From Rhynchopus sp. YZ270_cl-10 (taxonomy: Eukaryota; Euglenozoa; Diplonemea; Diplonemida; Diplonemidae): a stretch of 64,000 bases of DNA. The notes beneath the pieces are model-generated. The model saw nothing but the letters and a program-made list of their open reading frames with translations, did no database searches and was not told the DNA's origin. The stretch spans positions 506,176-570,175 of the forward strand of contig OZ037914.1 of NCBI GenBank assembly GCA_964035575.1, written 5' to 3'. Shown in pieces: positions 15,001 through 27,329 of this stretch (positions are counted from its first letter, which is position 1; the number at the start of each line of letters is the position of its first letter). Position numbers and translations under genes: made by a program.

Positions 15001-18000
15001 ACCGACGCTTTTAGACGGTGCGTTTTGTTACGTACAAAACCGACGCTTTTAGACGGTGCGTTTTGTAGCGTACAAAACCGACGCTTTTAGACGGTGCGTT
15101 CTGTTACGTACAAAACCAGCGCTTTTAGACGGTGCGTTCTGTTACGTACAAAACCGACGCTTTTAGACGGTGCGTTCTGTTACGTACAAAACCGGCGCTT
15201 TTCGACGGTGCGTTCTGTTGCGTACAAAACCAGCGCTTTTAGACGGTGCGTTTTGTTGCGTACAAAACGGGCGCTTTTAGACGGTGCGTTCTGTTGCGTA
15301 CAAAACCGACGCTTGTAGACGGTGCGTTCTGTTGCGTACAAAACCGGCGCTTTTAGACGGTGCGTTCTGTTGCGTACAAAACCGACGCTTGTAGACGGTG
15401 CGTTCTGTTGCGTACAAAACCGACGCTTTTAGACGGTGCGTTCTGTTGCGTACAAAACCGGCGCTTTTAGACGGTGCGTTTTGTAGCGTACAAAACCGGC
15501 GCTTTTAGACGGTGCGTTCTGTTGCGTACAAAACCGGCGCTTGTAGACGGTGCGTTTTGTAGCGTACAAAACCGACGCTTTTAGACGGTGCGTTCTGTTA
15601 CGTACAAAACCAGCGCTTTTAGACGGTGCGTTTTGTTACGTACAAAACCGACGCTTTTAGACGGTGCGTTTTGTAGCGTACAAAACCGACGCTTTTAGAC
15701 GGTGCGTTCTGTTACGTACAAAACCAGCGCTTTTAGACGGTGCGTTTTGTTACGTACAAAACCGGCGCTTTTAGACGGTGCGTTCTGTTGCGTACAAAAC
15801 CGACGCTTTTAGACGGTGCGTTCTGTTGCGTACAAAACCGGCGCTTTTAGACGGTGCGTTCTGTTGCGTACAAAACCGACGCTTGTAGACGGTGCGTTCT
15901 GTTGCGTACAAAACCGGCGCTTTTAGACGGTGCGTTCTGTTGCGTACAAAACCGGCGCTTTTAGACGGTGCGTTCTGTTGCGTACAAAACCGACGCTTTT
16001 AGACGGTGCGTTCTGTTGCGTACAAAACCGGCGCTTTTAGACGGTGCGTTCTGTTGCGTACAAAACCGGCGCTTTTAGACGGTGCGTTTTGTAGCGTACA
16101 AAACCGACGCTTTTAGACGGTGCGTTTTGTAGCGTACAAAACCGACGCTTTTAGACGGTGCGTTCTGTTACGTACAAAACCAGCGCTTTTAGACGGTGCG
16201 TTTTGTTACGTACAAAACCGGCGCTTTTAGACGGTGCGTTTTGTAGCGTACAAAACCGACGCTTTTAGACGGTGCGTTCTGTTACGTACACAACCAGCGC
16301 TTTTAGACGGTGCGTTTTGTTACGTACAAAACCGGCGCTTTTAGACGGTGCGTTCTGTTGCGTACAAAACCGACGCTTTTAGACGGTGCGTTCTGTTGCG
16401 TACAAAACCGACGCTTTTAGACGGTGCGTTTTGTAGCGTACAAAACCGACGCTTTTAGACGGTGCGTTTTGTAGCGTACAAAACCGACGCTTTTAGACGG
16501 TGCGTTTTGTAGCGTACAAAACCGACGCTTTTAGACGGTGCGTTTTGTAGCGTACAAAACCGACGCTTTTAGACGGTGCGTTCTGTTACGTACAAAACCA
16601 GCGCTTTTAGACGGTGCGTTCTGTTGCGTACAAAACCGGCGCTTTTAGACGGTGCGTTTTGTAGCGTACAAAACCGACGCTTTTAGACGGTGCGTTCTGT
16701 TGCGTACAAAACCGACGCTTTTAGACGGTGCGTTTTGTTACGTACAAAACCGGCGCTTTTAGACGGTGCGTTTTGTAGCGTACAAAACCGACGCTTTTAG
16801 ACGGTGCGTTTTGTTACGTACAAAACCGGCGCTTTTAGACGGTGCGTTTTGTAGCGTACAAAACCGACGCTTTTAGACGGTGCGTTTTGTAGCGTACAAA
16901 ACCGACGCTTTTAGACGGTGCGTTTTGTAGCGTACAAAACCGACGCTTTTAGACGGTGCGTTTTGTTACGTACAAAACCGGCGCTTTTAGACGGTGCGTT
17001 TTGTAGCGTACAAAACCGACGCTTTTAGACGGTGCGTTCTGTTACGTACAAAACCGGCGCTTTTAGACGGTGCGTTTTGTAGCGTACAAAACCGACGCTT
17101 TTAGACGGTGCGTTCTGTTACGTACAAAACCAGCGCTTTTAGACGGTGCGTTTTGTTACGTACAAAACCGGCGCTTTTAGACGGTGCGTTCTGTTGCGTA
17201 CAAAACCGACGCTTTTAGACGGTGCGTTCTGTTGCGTACAAAACCGGCGCTTTTAGACGGTGCGTTCTGTTGCGTACAAAACCGACGCTTGTAGACGGTG
17301 CGTTCTGTTGCGTACAAAACCGACGCTTTTAGACGGTGCGTTCTGTTACGTACACAACCAGCGCTTTTAGACGGTGCGTTTTGTAGCGTACAAAACCGAC
17401 GCTTTTAGACGGTGCGTTTTGTTACGTACAAAACCGGCGCTTTTAGACGGTGCGTTTTGTAGCGTACAAAACCGACGCTTTTAGACGGTGCGTTCTGTTA
17501 CGTACAAAACCAGCGCTTTTAGACGGTGCGTTTTGTTACGTACAAAACCGGCGCTTTTAGACGGTGCGTTTTGTAGCGTACAAAACCGACGCTTTTAGAC
17601 GGTGCGTTCTGTTGCGTACAAAACCAGCGCTTTTAGACGGTGCGTTTTGTTACGTACAAAACCGGCGCTTTTAGACGGTGCGTTCTGTTGCGTACAAAAC
17701 CGACGCTTTTAGACGGTGCGTTCTGTTGCGTACAAAACCGGCGCTTTTAGACGGTGCGTTCTGTTGCGTACAAAACCGACGCTTGTAGACGGTGCGTTCT
17801 GTTGCGTACAAAACCGACGCTTTTAGACGGTGCGTTCTGTTGCGTACAAAACCGACGCTTTTAGACGGTGCGTTTTGTAGCGTACAAAACCGACGCTTTT
17901 AGACGGTGCGTTTTGTAGCGTACAAAACCGACGCTTTTAGACGGTGCGTTTTGTAGCGTACAAAACCGACGCTTTTAGACGGTGCGTTCTGTTGCGTACA

Positions 18001-21000
18001 AAACCAGCGCTTTTAGACGGTGCGTTTTGTTACGTACAAAACCGGCGCTTTTAGACGGTGCGTTTTGTAGCGTACAAAACCGACGCTTTTAGACGGTGCG
18101 TTCTGTTGCGTACAAAACCAGCGCTTTTAGACGGTGCGTTTTGTTACGTACAAAACCGGCGCTTTTAGACGGTGCGTTCTGTTGCGTACAAAACCGACGC
18201 TTTTAGACGGTGCGTTTTGTTACGTACAAAACCGGCGCTTTTAGACGGTGCGTTTTGTAGCGTACAAAACCGACGCTTTTAGACGGTGCGTTCTGTTGCG
18301 TACAAAACCAGCGCTTTTAGACGGTGCGTTTTGTTACGTACAAAACCGGCGCTTTTAGACGGTGCGTTCTGTTGCGTACAAAACCGACGCTTTTAGACGG
18401 TGCGTTTTGTTACGTACAAAACCGGCGCTTTTAGACGGTGCGTTTTGTAGCGTACAAAACCGACGCTTTTAGACGGTGCGTTCTGTTGCGTACAAAACCA
18501 GCGCTTTTAGACGGTGCGTTCTGTTACGTACAAAACCGACGCTTTTAGACGGTGCGTTCTGTAACGTACAAAACCGGCGCTTTTCGACGGTGCGTTCTGT
18601 TGCGTACAAAACCAGCGCTTTTAGACGGTGCGTTTTGTTGCGTACAAAACCGGCGCTTTTAGACGGTGCGTTTTGTAGCGTACAAAACCGACGCTTTTAG
18701 ACGGTGCGTTCTGTTGCGTACAAAACCGGCGCTTTTAGACGGTGCGTTTTGTAGCGTACAAAACCGGCGCTTTTAGACGGTGCGTTTTGTAGCGTACAAA
18801 ACCGGCGCTTTTAGACGGTGCGTTTTGTAGCGTACAAAACCGGCGCTTTTAGACGGTGCGTTCTGTTGCGTACAAAACCGACGCTTTTAGACGGTGCGTT
18901 CTGTTGCGTACAAAACCGGCGCTTTTAGACGGTGCGTTTTGTAGCGTACAAAACCGGCGCTTTTAGACGGTGCGTTCTGTTGCGTACAAAACCGACGCTT
19001 TTAGACGGTGCGTTCTGTTGCGTACAAAACCGGCGCTTTTAGACGGTGCGTTTTGTAGCGTACAAAACCGGCGCTTTTAGACGGTGCGTTTTGTTGCGTA
19101 CAAAACCGGCGCTTTTAGACGGTGCGTTCTGTTGCGTACAAAACCGACGCTTTTAGACGGTGCGTTCTGTTGCGTACAAAACCGGCGCTTTTAGACGGTG
19201 CGTTCTGTTGCGTACAAAACCGACGCTTGTAGACGGTGCGTTCTGTTGCGTACAAAACCGACGCTTTTAGACGGTGCGTTCTGTTGCGTACAAAACCGGC
19301 GCTTTTAGACGGTGCGTTTTGTAGCGTACAAAACCGGCGCTTTTAGACGGTGCGTTCTGTTGCGTACAAAACCGGCGCTTGTAGACGGTGCGTTTTGTAG
19401 CGTACAAAACCGACGCTTTTAGACGGTGCGTTCTGTTACGTACAAAACCAGCGCTTTTAGACGGTGCGTTTTGTTACGTACAAAACCGACGCTTTTAGAC
19501 GGTGCGTTTTGTAGCGTACAAAACCGACGCTTTTAGACGGTGCGTTCTGTTACGTACAAAACCAGCGCTTTTAGACGGTGCGTTTTGTTACGTACAAAAC
19601 CGGCGCTTTTAGACGGTGCGTTCTGTTGCGTACAAAACCGACGCTTTTAGACGGTGCGTTCTGTTGCGTACAAAACCGGCGCTTTTAGACGGTGCGTTCT
19701 GTTGCGTACAAAACCGACGCTTGTAGACGGTGCGTTCTGTTGCGTACAAAACCGGCGCTTTTAGACGGTGCGTTCTGTTGCGTACAAAACCGGCGCTTTT
19801 AGACGGTGCGTTCTGTTGCGTACAAAACCGACGCTTTTAGACGGTGCGTTCTGTTGCGTACAAAACCGGCGCTTTTAGACGGTGCGTTCTGTTGCGTACA
19901 AAACCGGCGCTTTTAGACGGTGCGTTTTGTAGCGTACAAAACCGACGCTTTTAGACGGTGCGTTTTGTAGCGTACAAAACCGACGCTTTTAGACGGTGCG
20001 TTCTGTTACGTACAAAACCAGCGCTTTTAGACGGTGCGTTTTGTTACGTACAAAACCGGCGCTTTTAGACGGTGCGTTCTGTTGCGTACAAAACCGACGC
20101 TTTTAGACGGTGCGTTCTGTTACGTACAAAACCGGCGCTTTTAGACGGTGCGTTCTGTTGCGTACAAAACCGACGCTTGTAGACGGTGCGTTCTGTTGCG
20201 TACAAAACCGACGCTTTTAGACGGTGCGTTTTGTAGCGTACAAAACCGACGCTTTTAGACGGTGCGTTTTGTAGCGTACAAAACCGACGCTTTTAGACGG
20301 TGCGTTTTGTAGCGTACAAAACCGACGCTTTTAGACGGTGCGTTCTGTTACGTACAAAACCAGCGCTTTTAGACGGTGCGTTTTGTTACGTACAAAACCG
20401 GCGCTTTTAGACGGTGCGTTTTGTAGCGTACAAAACCGACGCTTTTAGACGGTGCGTTCTGTTGCGTACAAAACCGACGCTTTTAGACGGTGCGTTTTGT
20501 TACGTACAAAACCGGCGCTTTTAGACGGTGCGTTTTGTAGCGTACAAAACCGACGCTTTTAGACGGTGCGTTTTGTTACGTACAAAACCGGCGCTTTTAG
20601 ACGGTGCGTTTTGTAGCGTACAAAACCGACGCTTTTAGACCGTGCGTTTTGTAGCGTACAAAACCGACGCTTTTAGACGGTGCGTTCTGTTGCGTACAAA
20701 ACCAGCGCTTTTAGACGGTGCGTTTTGTTACGTACAAAACCGGCGCTTTTAGACGGTGCGTTCTGTTGCGTACAAAACCGACGCTTTTAGACGGTGCGTT
20801 TTGTTACGTACAAAACCGGCGCTTTTAGACGGTGCGTTTTGTAGCGTACAAAACCGACGCTTTTAGACGGTGCGTTCTGTTGCGTACAAAACCAGCGCTT
20901 TTAGACGGTGCGTTTTGTTACGTACAAAACCGGCGCTTTTAGACGGTGCGTTCTGTTGCGTACAAAACCGGCGCTTTTAGACGGTGCGTTTTGTTACGTA

Positions 21001-24000
21001 CAAAACCGGCGCTTTTAGACGGTGCGTTTTGTAGCGTACAAAACCGACGCTTTTAGACGGTGCGTTCTGTTACGAACAAAACCAGCGCTTTTAGACGGTG
21101 CGTTTTGTTACGTACAAAACCGGCGCTTTTAGACGGTGCGTTCTGTTGCGTACAAAACCGGCGCTTTTAGACGGTGCGTTTTGTTACGTACAAAACCGGC
21201 GCTTTTAGACGGTGCGTTTTGTAGCGTACAAAACCGGCGCTTTTAGACGGTGCGTTTTGTAGCGTACAAAACCGACGCTTTTAGACGGTGCGTTCTGTTA
21301 CGTACAAAACCAGCGCTTTTAGACGGTGCGTTCTGTTACGTACAAAACCGACGCTTTTAGACGGTGCGTTCTGTAACGTACAAAACCGGCGCTTTTCGAC
21401 GGTGCGTTCTGTTGCGTACAAAACCAGCGCTTTTAGACGGTGCGTTTTGTTGCGTACAAAACCGGCGCTTTTAGACGGTGCGTTTTGTAGCGTACAAAAC
21501 CGGCGCTTTTAGACGGTGCGTTCTGTTGCGTACAAAACCGGCGCTTTTAGACGGTGCGTTTTGTAGCGTACAAAACCGGCGCTTTTAGACGGTGCGTTTT
21601 GTAGCGTACAAAACCGGCGCTTTTAGACGGTGCGTTTTGTAGCGTACAAAACCGGCGCTTTTAGACGGTGCGTTTTGTAGCGTACAAAACCGGCGCTTTT
21701 AGACGGTGCGTTCTGTTGCGTACAAAACCGACGCTTTTAGACGGTGCGTTCTGTTGCGTACAAAACCGGCGCTTTTAGACGGTGCGTTTTGTAGCGTACA
21801 AAACCGGCGCTTTTAGACGGTGCGTTCTGTTGCGTACAAAACCGACGCTTTTAGACGGTGCGTTCTGTTGCGTACAAAACCGGCGCTTTTAGACGGTGCG
21901 TTTTGTAGCGTACAAAACCGGCGCTTTTAGACGGTGCGTTCTGTTGCGTACAAAACCGACGCTTTTAGACGGTGCGTTCTGTTGCGTACAAAACCGGCGC
22001 TTTTAGACGGTGCGTTTTGTAGCGTACAAAACCGGCGCTTTTAGACGGTGCGTTCTGTTGCGTACAAAACCGACGCTTTTAGACGGTGCGTTCTGTTGCG
22101 TACAAAACCGGCGCTTTTAGACGGTGCGTTTTGTAGCGTACAAAACCGGCGCTTTTAGACGGTGCGTTCTGTTGCGTACAAAACCGACGCTTTTAGACGG
22201 TGCGTTCTGTTGCGTACAAAACCGGCGCTTTTAGACGGTGCGTTTTGTAGCGTACAAAACCGGCGCTTTTAGACGGTGCGTTCTGTTGCGTACAAAACCG
22301 GCGCTTTTAGACGGTGAGTTCTGTTGCGTACAAAACCGACGCTTTTAGACGGTGCGTTCTGTTGCGTACAAAACCGGCGCTTGTAGACGGTGCGTTTTGT
22401 AGCGTACAAAACCGACGCTTTTAGACGGTGCGTTTTGTAGCGTACAAAACCGACGCTTTTAGACGGTGCGTTCTGTTACGTACAAAACCAGCGCTTTTAG
22501 ACGGTGCGTTCTGTTACGTACAAAACCGACGCTTTTAGACGGTGCGTTCTGTTACGTACAAAACCGGCGCTTTTCGACGGTGCGTTCTGTTGCGTACAAA
22601 ACCAGCGCTTTTAGACGGTGCGTTTTGTTGCGTACAAAACGGGCGCTTTTAGACGGTGCGTTCTGTTGCGTACAAAACCGACGCTTTTAGACGGTGCGTT
22701 CTGTTGCGTACAAAACCGGCGCTTTTAGACGGTGCGTTCTGTTGCGTACAAAACCGACGCTTGTAGACGGTGCGTTCTGTTGCGTACAAAACCGACGCTT
22801 TTAGACGGTGCGTTCTGTTGCGTACAAAACCGGCGCTTTTAGACGGTGCGTTTTGTAGCGTACAAAACCGGCGCTTTTAGACGGTGCGTTCTGTTGCGTA
22901 CAAAACCGGCGCTTGTAGACGGTGCGTTTTGTAGCGTACAAAACCGACGCTTTTAGACGGTGCGTTCTGTTACGTACAAAACCAGCGCTTTTAGACGGTG
23001 CGTTTTGTTACGTACAAAACCGACGCTTTTAGACGGTGCGTTTTGTAGCGTACAAAACCGACGCTTTTAGACGGTGCGTTCTGTTACGTACAAAACCAGC
23101 GCTTTTAGACGGTGCGTTTTGTTACGTACAAAACCGGCGCTTTTAGACGGTGCGTTCTGTTGCGTACAAAACCGACGCTTTTAGACGGTGCGTTCTGTTG
23201 CGTACAAAACCGGCGCTTTTAGACGGTGCGTTCTGTTGCGTACAAAACCGACGCTTGTAGACGGTGCGTTCTGTTGCGTACAAAACCGGCGCTTTTAGAC
23301 GGTGCGTTCTGTTGCGTACAAAACCGGCGCTTTTAGACGGTGCGTTCTGTTGCGTACAAAACCGACGCTTTTAGACGGTGCGTTCTGTTGCGTACAAAAC
23401 CGGCGCTTTTAGACGGTGCGTTCTGTTGCGTACAAAACCGGCGCTTTTAGACGGTGCGTTTTGTAGCGTACAAAACCGACGCTTTTAGACGGTGCGTTCT
23501 GTTACGTACAAAACCAGCGCTTTTAGACGGTGCGTTTTGTTACGTACAAAACCGGCGCTTTTAGACGGTGCGTTTTGTAGCGTACAAAACCGACGCTTTT
23601 AGACGGTGCGTTCTGTTACGTACACAACCAGCGCTTTTAGACGGTGCGTTTTGTTACGTACAAAACCGGCGCTTTTAGACGGTGCGTTCTGTTGCGTACA
23701 AAACCGACGCTTTTAGACGGTGCGTTCTGTTGCGTACAAAACCGGCGCTTTTAGACGGTGCGTTCTGTTGCGTACAAAACCGACGCTTGTAGACGGTGCG
23801 TTCTGTTGCGTACAAAACCGACGCTTTTAGACGGTGCGTTCTGTTGCGTACAAAACCGACGCTTTTAGACGGTGCGTTTTGTAGCGTACAAAACCGACGC
23901 TTTTAGACGGTGCGTTTTGTAGCGTACAAAACCGACGCTTTTAGACGGTGCGTTTTGTAGCGTACAAAACCGACGCTTTTAGACGGTGCGTTCTGTTACG

Positions 24001-26742
24001 TACAAAACCAGCGCTTTTAGACGGTGCGTTTTGTTACGTACAAAACCGGCGCTTTTAGACGGTGCGTTTTGTAGCGTACAAAACCGACGCTTTTAGACGG
24101 TGCGTTCTGTTGCGTACAAAACCGACGCTTTTAGACGGTGCGTTTTGTTACGTACAAAACCGGCGCTTTTAGACGGTGCGTTTTGTAGCGTACAAAACCG
24201 ACGCTTTTAGACGGTGCGTTTTGTAGCGTACAAAACCGACGCTTTTAGACGGTGCGTTCTGTTACGTACAAAACCAGCGCTTTTAGACGGTGCGTTTTGT
24301 TACGTACAAAACCGGCGCTTTTAGACGGTGCGTTTTGTAGCGTACAAAACCGACGCTTTTAGACGGTGCGTTCTGTTGCGTACAAAACCAGCGCTTTTAG
24401 ACGGTGCGTTTTGTTACGTACAAAACCGGCGCTTTTAGACGGTGCGTTCTGTTGCGTACAAAACCGACGCTTTTAGACGGTGCGTTTTGTTACGTACAAA
24501 ACCGGCGCTTTTAGACGGTGCGTTTTGTAGCGTACAAAACCGACGCTTTTAGACGGTGCGTTCTGTTGCGTACAAAACCAGCGCTTTTAGACGGTGCGTT
24601 TTGTTACGTACAAAACCGGCGCTTTTAGACGGTGCGTTCTGTTGCGTACAAAACCGGCGCTTTTAGACGGTGCGTTTTGTTACGTACAAAACCGGCGCTT
24701 TTAGACGGTGCGTTTTGTAGCGTACAAAACCGACGCTTTTAGACGGTGCGTTCTGTTACGAACAAAACCAGCGCTTTTAGACGGTGCGTTTTGTTACGTA
24801 CAAAACCGGCGCTTTTAGACGGTGCGTTCTGTTGCGTACAAAACCGGCGCTTTTAGACGGTGCGTTTTGTTACGTACAAAACCGGCGCTTTTAGACGGTG
24901 CGTTTTGTAGCGTACAAAACCGGCGCTTTTAGACGGTGCGTTTTGTAGCGTACAAAACCGACGCTTTTAGACGGTGCGTTCTGTTACGTACAAAACCAGC
25001 GCTTTTAGACGGTGCGTTCTGTTACGTACAAAACCGACGCTTTTAGACGGTGCGTTCTGTAACGTACAAAACCGGCGCTTTTCGACGGTGCGTTCTGTTG
25101 CGTACAAAACCAGCGCTTTTAGACGGTGCGTTTTGTAGCGTACAAAACCGACGCTTTTAGACGGTGCGTTCTGTTGCGTACAAAACCGGCGCTTTTAGAC
25201 GGTGCGTTTTGTAGCGTACAAAACCGGCGCTTTTAGACGGTGCGTTTTGTAGCGTACAAAACCGGCGCTTTTAGACGGTGCGTTTTGTAGCGTACAAAAC
25301 CGGCGCTTTTAGACGGTGCGTTTTGTAGCGTACAAAACCGGCGCTTTTAGACGGTGCGTTCTGTTGCGTACAAAACCGACGCTTTTAGACGGTGCGTTCT
25401 GTTGCGTACAAAACCGGCGCTTTTAGACGGTGCGTTTTGTAGCGTACAAAACCGGCGCTTTTAGACGGTGCGTTCTGTTGCGTACAAAACCGACGCTTTT
25501 AGACGGTGCGTTCTGTTGCGTACAAAACCGGCGCTTTTAGACGGTGCGTTTTGTAGCGTACAAAACCGGCGCTTTTAGACGGTGCGTTCTGTTGCGTACA
25601 AAACCGACGCTTTTAGACGGTGCGTTCTGTTGCGTACAAAACCGGCGCTTTTAGACGGTGCGTTTTGTAGCGTACAAAACCGGCGCTTTTAGACGGTGCG
25701 TTCTGTTGCGTACAAAACCGACGCTTTTAGACGGTGCGTTCTGTTGCGTACAAAACCGGCGCTTTTAGACGGTGCGTTCTGTTGCGTACAAAACCGGCGC
25801 TTTTAGACGGTGCGTTTTGTAGCGTACAAAACCGACGCTTTTAGACGGTGCGTTCTGTTGCGTACAAAACCAGCGCTTTTAGACGGTGCGTTTTGTTACG
25901 TACAAAACCGGCGCTTTTAGACGGTGCGTTCTGTTGCGTACAAAACCGACGCTTTTAGACGGTGCGTTCTGTTGCGTACAAAACCGGCGCTTTTAGACGG
26001 TGCGTTCTGTTGCGTACAAAACCGACGCTTTTAGACGGTGCGTTCTGTTGCGTACAAAACCGGCGCTTTTAGACGGTGCGTTCTGTTGCGTACAAAACCG
26101 GCGCTTTTAGACGGTGCGTTTTGTAGCGTACAAAACCGACGCTTTTAGACGGTGCGTTCTGTTGCGTACAAAACCAGCGCTTTTAGACGGTGCGTTTTGT
26201 TACGTACAAAACCGGCGCTTTTAGACGGTGCGTTCTGTTGCGTACAAAACCGACGCTTTTAGACGGTGCGTTCTGTTGCGTACAAAACCGACGCTTTTAG
26301 ACGGTGCGTTTTGTTACGTACAAAACCGGCGCTTTTAGACGGTGCGTTTTGTAGCGTACAAAACCGACGCTTTTAGACGGTGCGTTCTGTTGCGTACAAA
26401 ACCAGCGCTTTTAGACGGTGCGTTTTGTTACGTACAAAACCGGCGCTTTTAGACGGTGCGTTCTGTTGCGTACAAAACCGGCGCTTTTAGACGGTGCGTT
26501 TTGTTACGTACAAAACCGGCGCTTTTAGACGGTGCGTTTTGTAGCGTACAAAACCGACGCTTTTAGACGGTGCGTTCTGTTACGTACAAAACCAGCGCTT
26601 TTAGACGGTGCGTTTTGTTACGTACAAAACCGGCGCTTTTAGACGGTGCGTTCTGTTGCGTACAAAACCGACGCTTTTAGACGGTGCGTTTTGTAGCGTA
26701 CAAAACCGGCGCTTTTAGACGGTGCGTTTTGTAGCGTACAAA
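1..26742. repeat. 38-bp satellite array, left block (about 703.7 units)
   Basis: The whole stretch is a head-to-tail array of a 38-bp unit that begins TTAGACGGTGCG, passes through a palindrome of the type GTTTTGTA-GCG-TACAAAAC, and ends in CGACGCTT or CGGCGCTT. The register is strict: 26742 equals 703 x 38 + 28, so no net length change has accumulated. Units differ only by substitutions at a few sites: TTTT/TTCT, GTAG/GTTG/GTTA/GTAA/GTCG after it, CGAC/CGGC/CAGC near the end, and TTTTA/TTGTA/TTTTC at the junction. Combinations of variants recur as higher-order blocks, for example a trimer that is common between about 5300 and 12600. Open frames here are by-products of the repeat. Whether this is centromeric, subtelomeric or interstitial cannot be told from the window. 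Confidence 0.98.
26737..26742. repeat. target site duplication, left copy (TACAAA)
   Basis: TACAAA immediately precedes the left end AGTAATAGG and is repeated directly after the right end. It occupies bases 23-28 of the 38-bp satellite unit, and the array resumes in register after the second copy, so the duplication is unambiguous. Confidence 0.95.
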
Positions 26743-26760
26743 AGTAATAGGAGAAATCCA

Positions 26761-26811
26761 GATATCGGCGCACAATCTTAAACCCCCCAGAAATGTACCT
26801 GCGCCAATATC
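26761..26811. promoter_or_regulatory. subterminal inverted motif, left end
   Basis: GATATCGGCGCA at 26761-26772 and TGCGCCAATATC at 26800-26811 form a 12-bp inverted pair with one mismatch, 18 bp inside the end. The same pair occurs in mirror image at 44290-44340. A further ATTGGCGCAG lies at about 27073. A role as an integrase or terminal-protein site is inference. Confidence 0.45.
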
Positions 26812-27176
26812 AGACAAAAGGTTTTAATTTTTATACCCAGTTGCACACCTGCCTTGTAGATCTTCAAGCGTGACCATAGCTATGTTATGGCTAGAGACCA
26901 GGCTTCACACTTCGTAGAGCATCAGCAAACTGTAGACTTGAGTACGGTGTTGTAAGTCAGTACATTGAGACAGTTCAGAAAGGCACCGGAATGTCCCCAG
27001 ACAGAGCAAGAATAACAGCATACAGTGTGTCGTGAGATATGAGGAATATATGCAGTGTTTTAATGTCGGATTATTGGCGCAGAATTTTGGTTCAGATTTG
27101 GAATAAGTCACTCAAACCCCTCAATATCCTCAAACTCCTCAAACCGACCACTGAAGGCAAAGTCACTGAACAATTT

Positions 27177-27313
27177 TGGAGATTGAGGAGATTGAGGAGA
27201 TTGAGGAGATTGAGGAGATTGAGGAGATTGAGGAGATTGAGGAGATTGAGGAGATTGAGGAGATTGAGGAGATTGAGGAGATTGAGGAGATTGAGGGGAT
27301 TGAGGAGATTGAT
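27177..27313. repeat. 9-bp minisatellite inside the left terminal repeat
   Basis: About 15 nearly perfect copies of ATTGAGGAG. Nine is a multiple of three, so all frames stay open and give artificial repeats such as EIEEIE, RRLRRL or SPQSPQ. These are not credible genes. Confidence 0.95.
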
Positions 27314-27329
27314 CTAAGGCAAAGTCCAA

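Larger units (their letters stand above)
26743..27313 (+). repeat. Polinton left terminal inverted repeat
   Basis: The first roughly 435 bp match the reverse complement of the right end with about one substitution, plus one 9-bp unit that is present only on the right. The inner part is a tandem array of a 9-bp unit (ATTGAGGAG), expanded here to about 15 copies against about 7 degenerate copies on the right. The repeat stops just before the fibre-like gene. I see no gene of its own in it. Confidence 0.93.

Noticed and set aside
616-22690. A family of 74-84-residue open frames in the satellite (MRSVAYKTSAFRRC type)
   Set aside because: They arise only where a satellite variant removes a regular TAG. 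The protein is a direct reading of the 38-bp repeat, with no start context or other evidence.
1-26742. CRISPR-like array
   Set aside because: The repeats are contiguous with no unique spacers, and the host is eukaryotic.
1-26742. Telomere repeat
   Set aside because: The unit is 38 bp without a short G-rich telomere-like word, and the array is followed by genes on the right.
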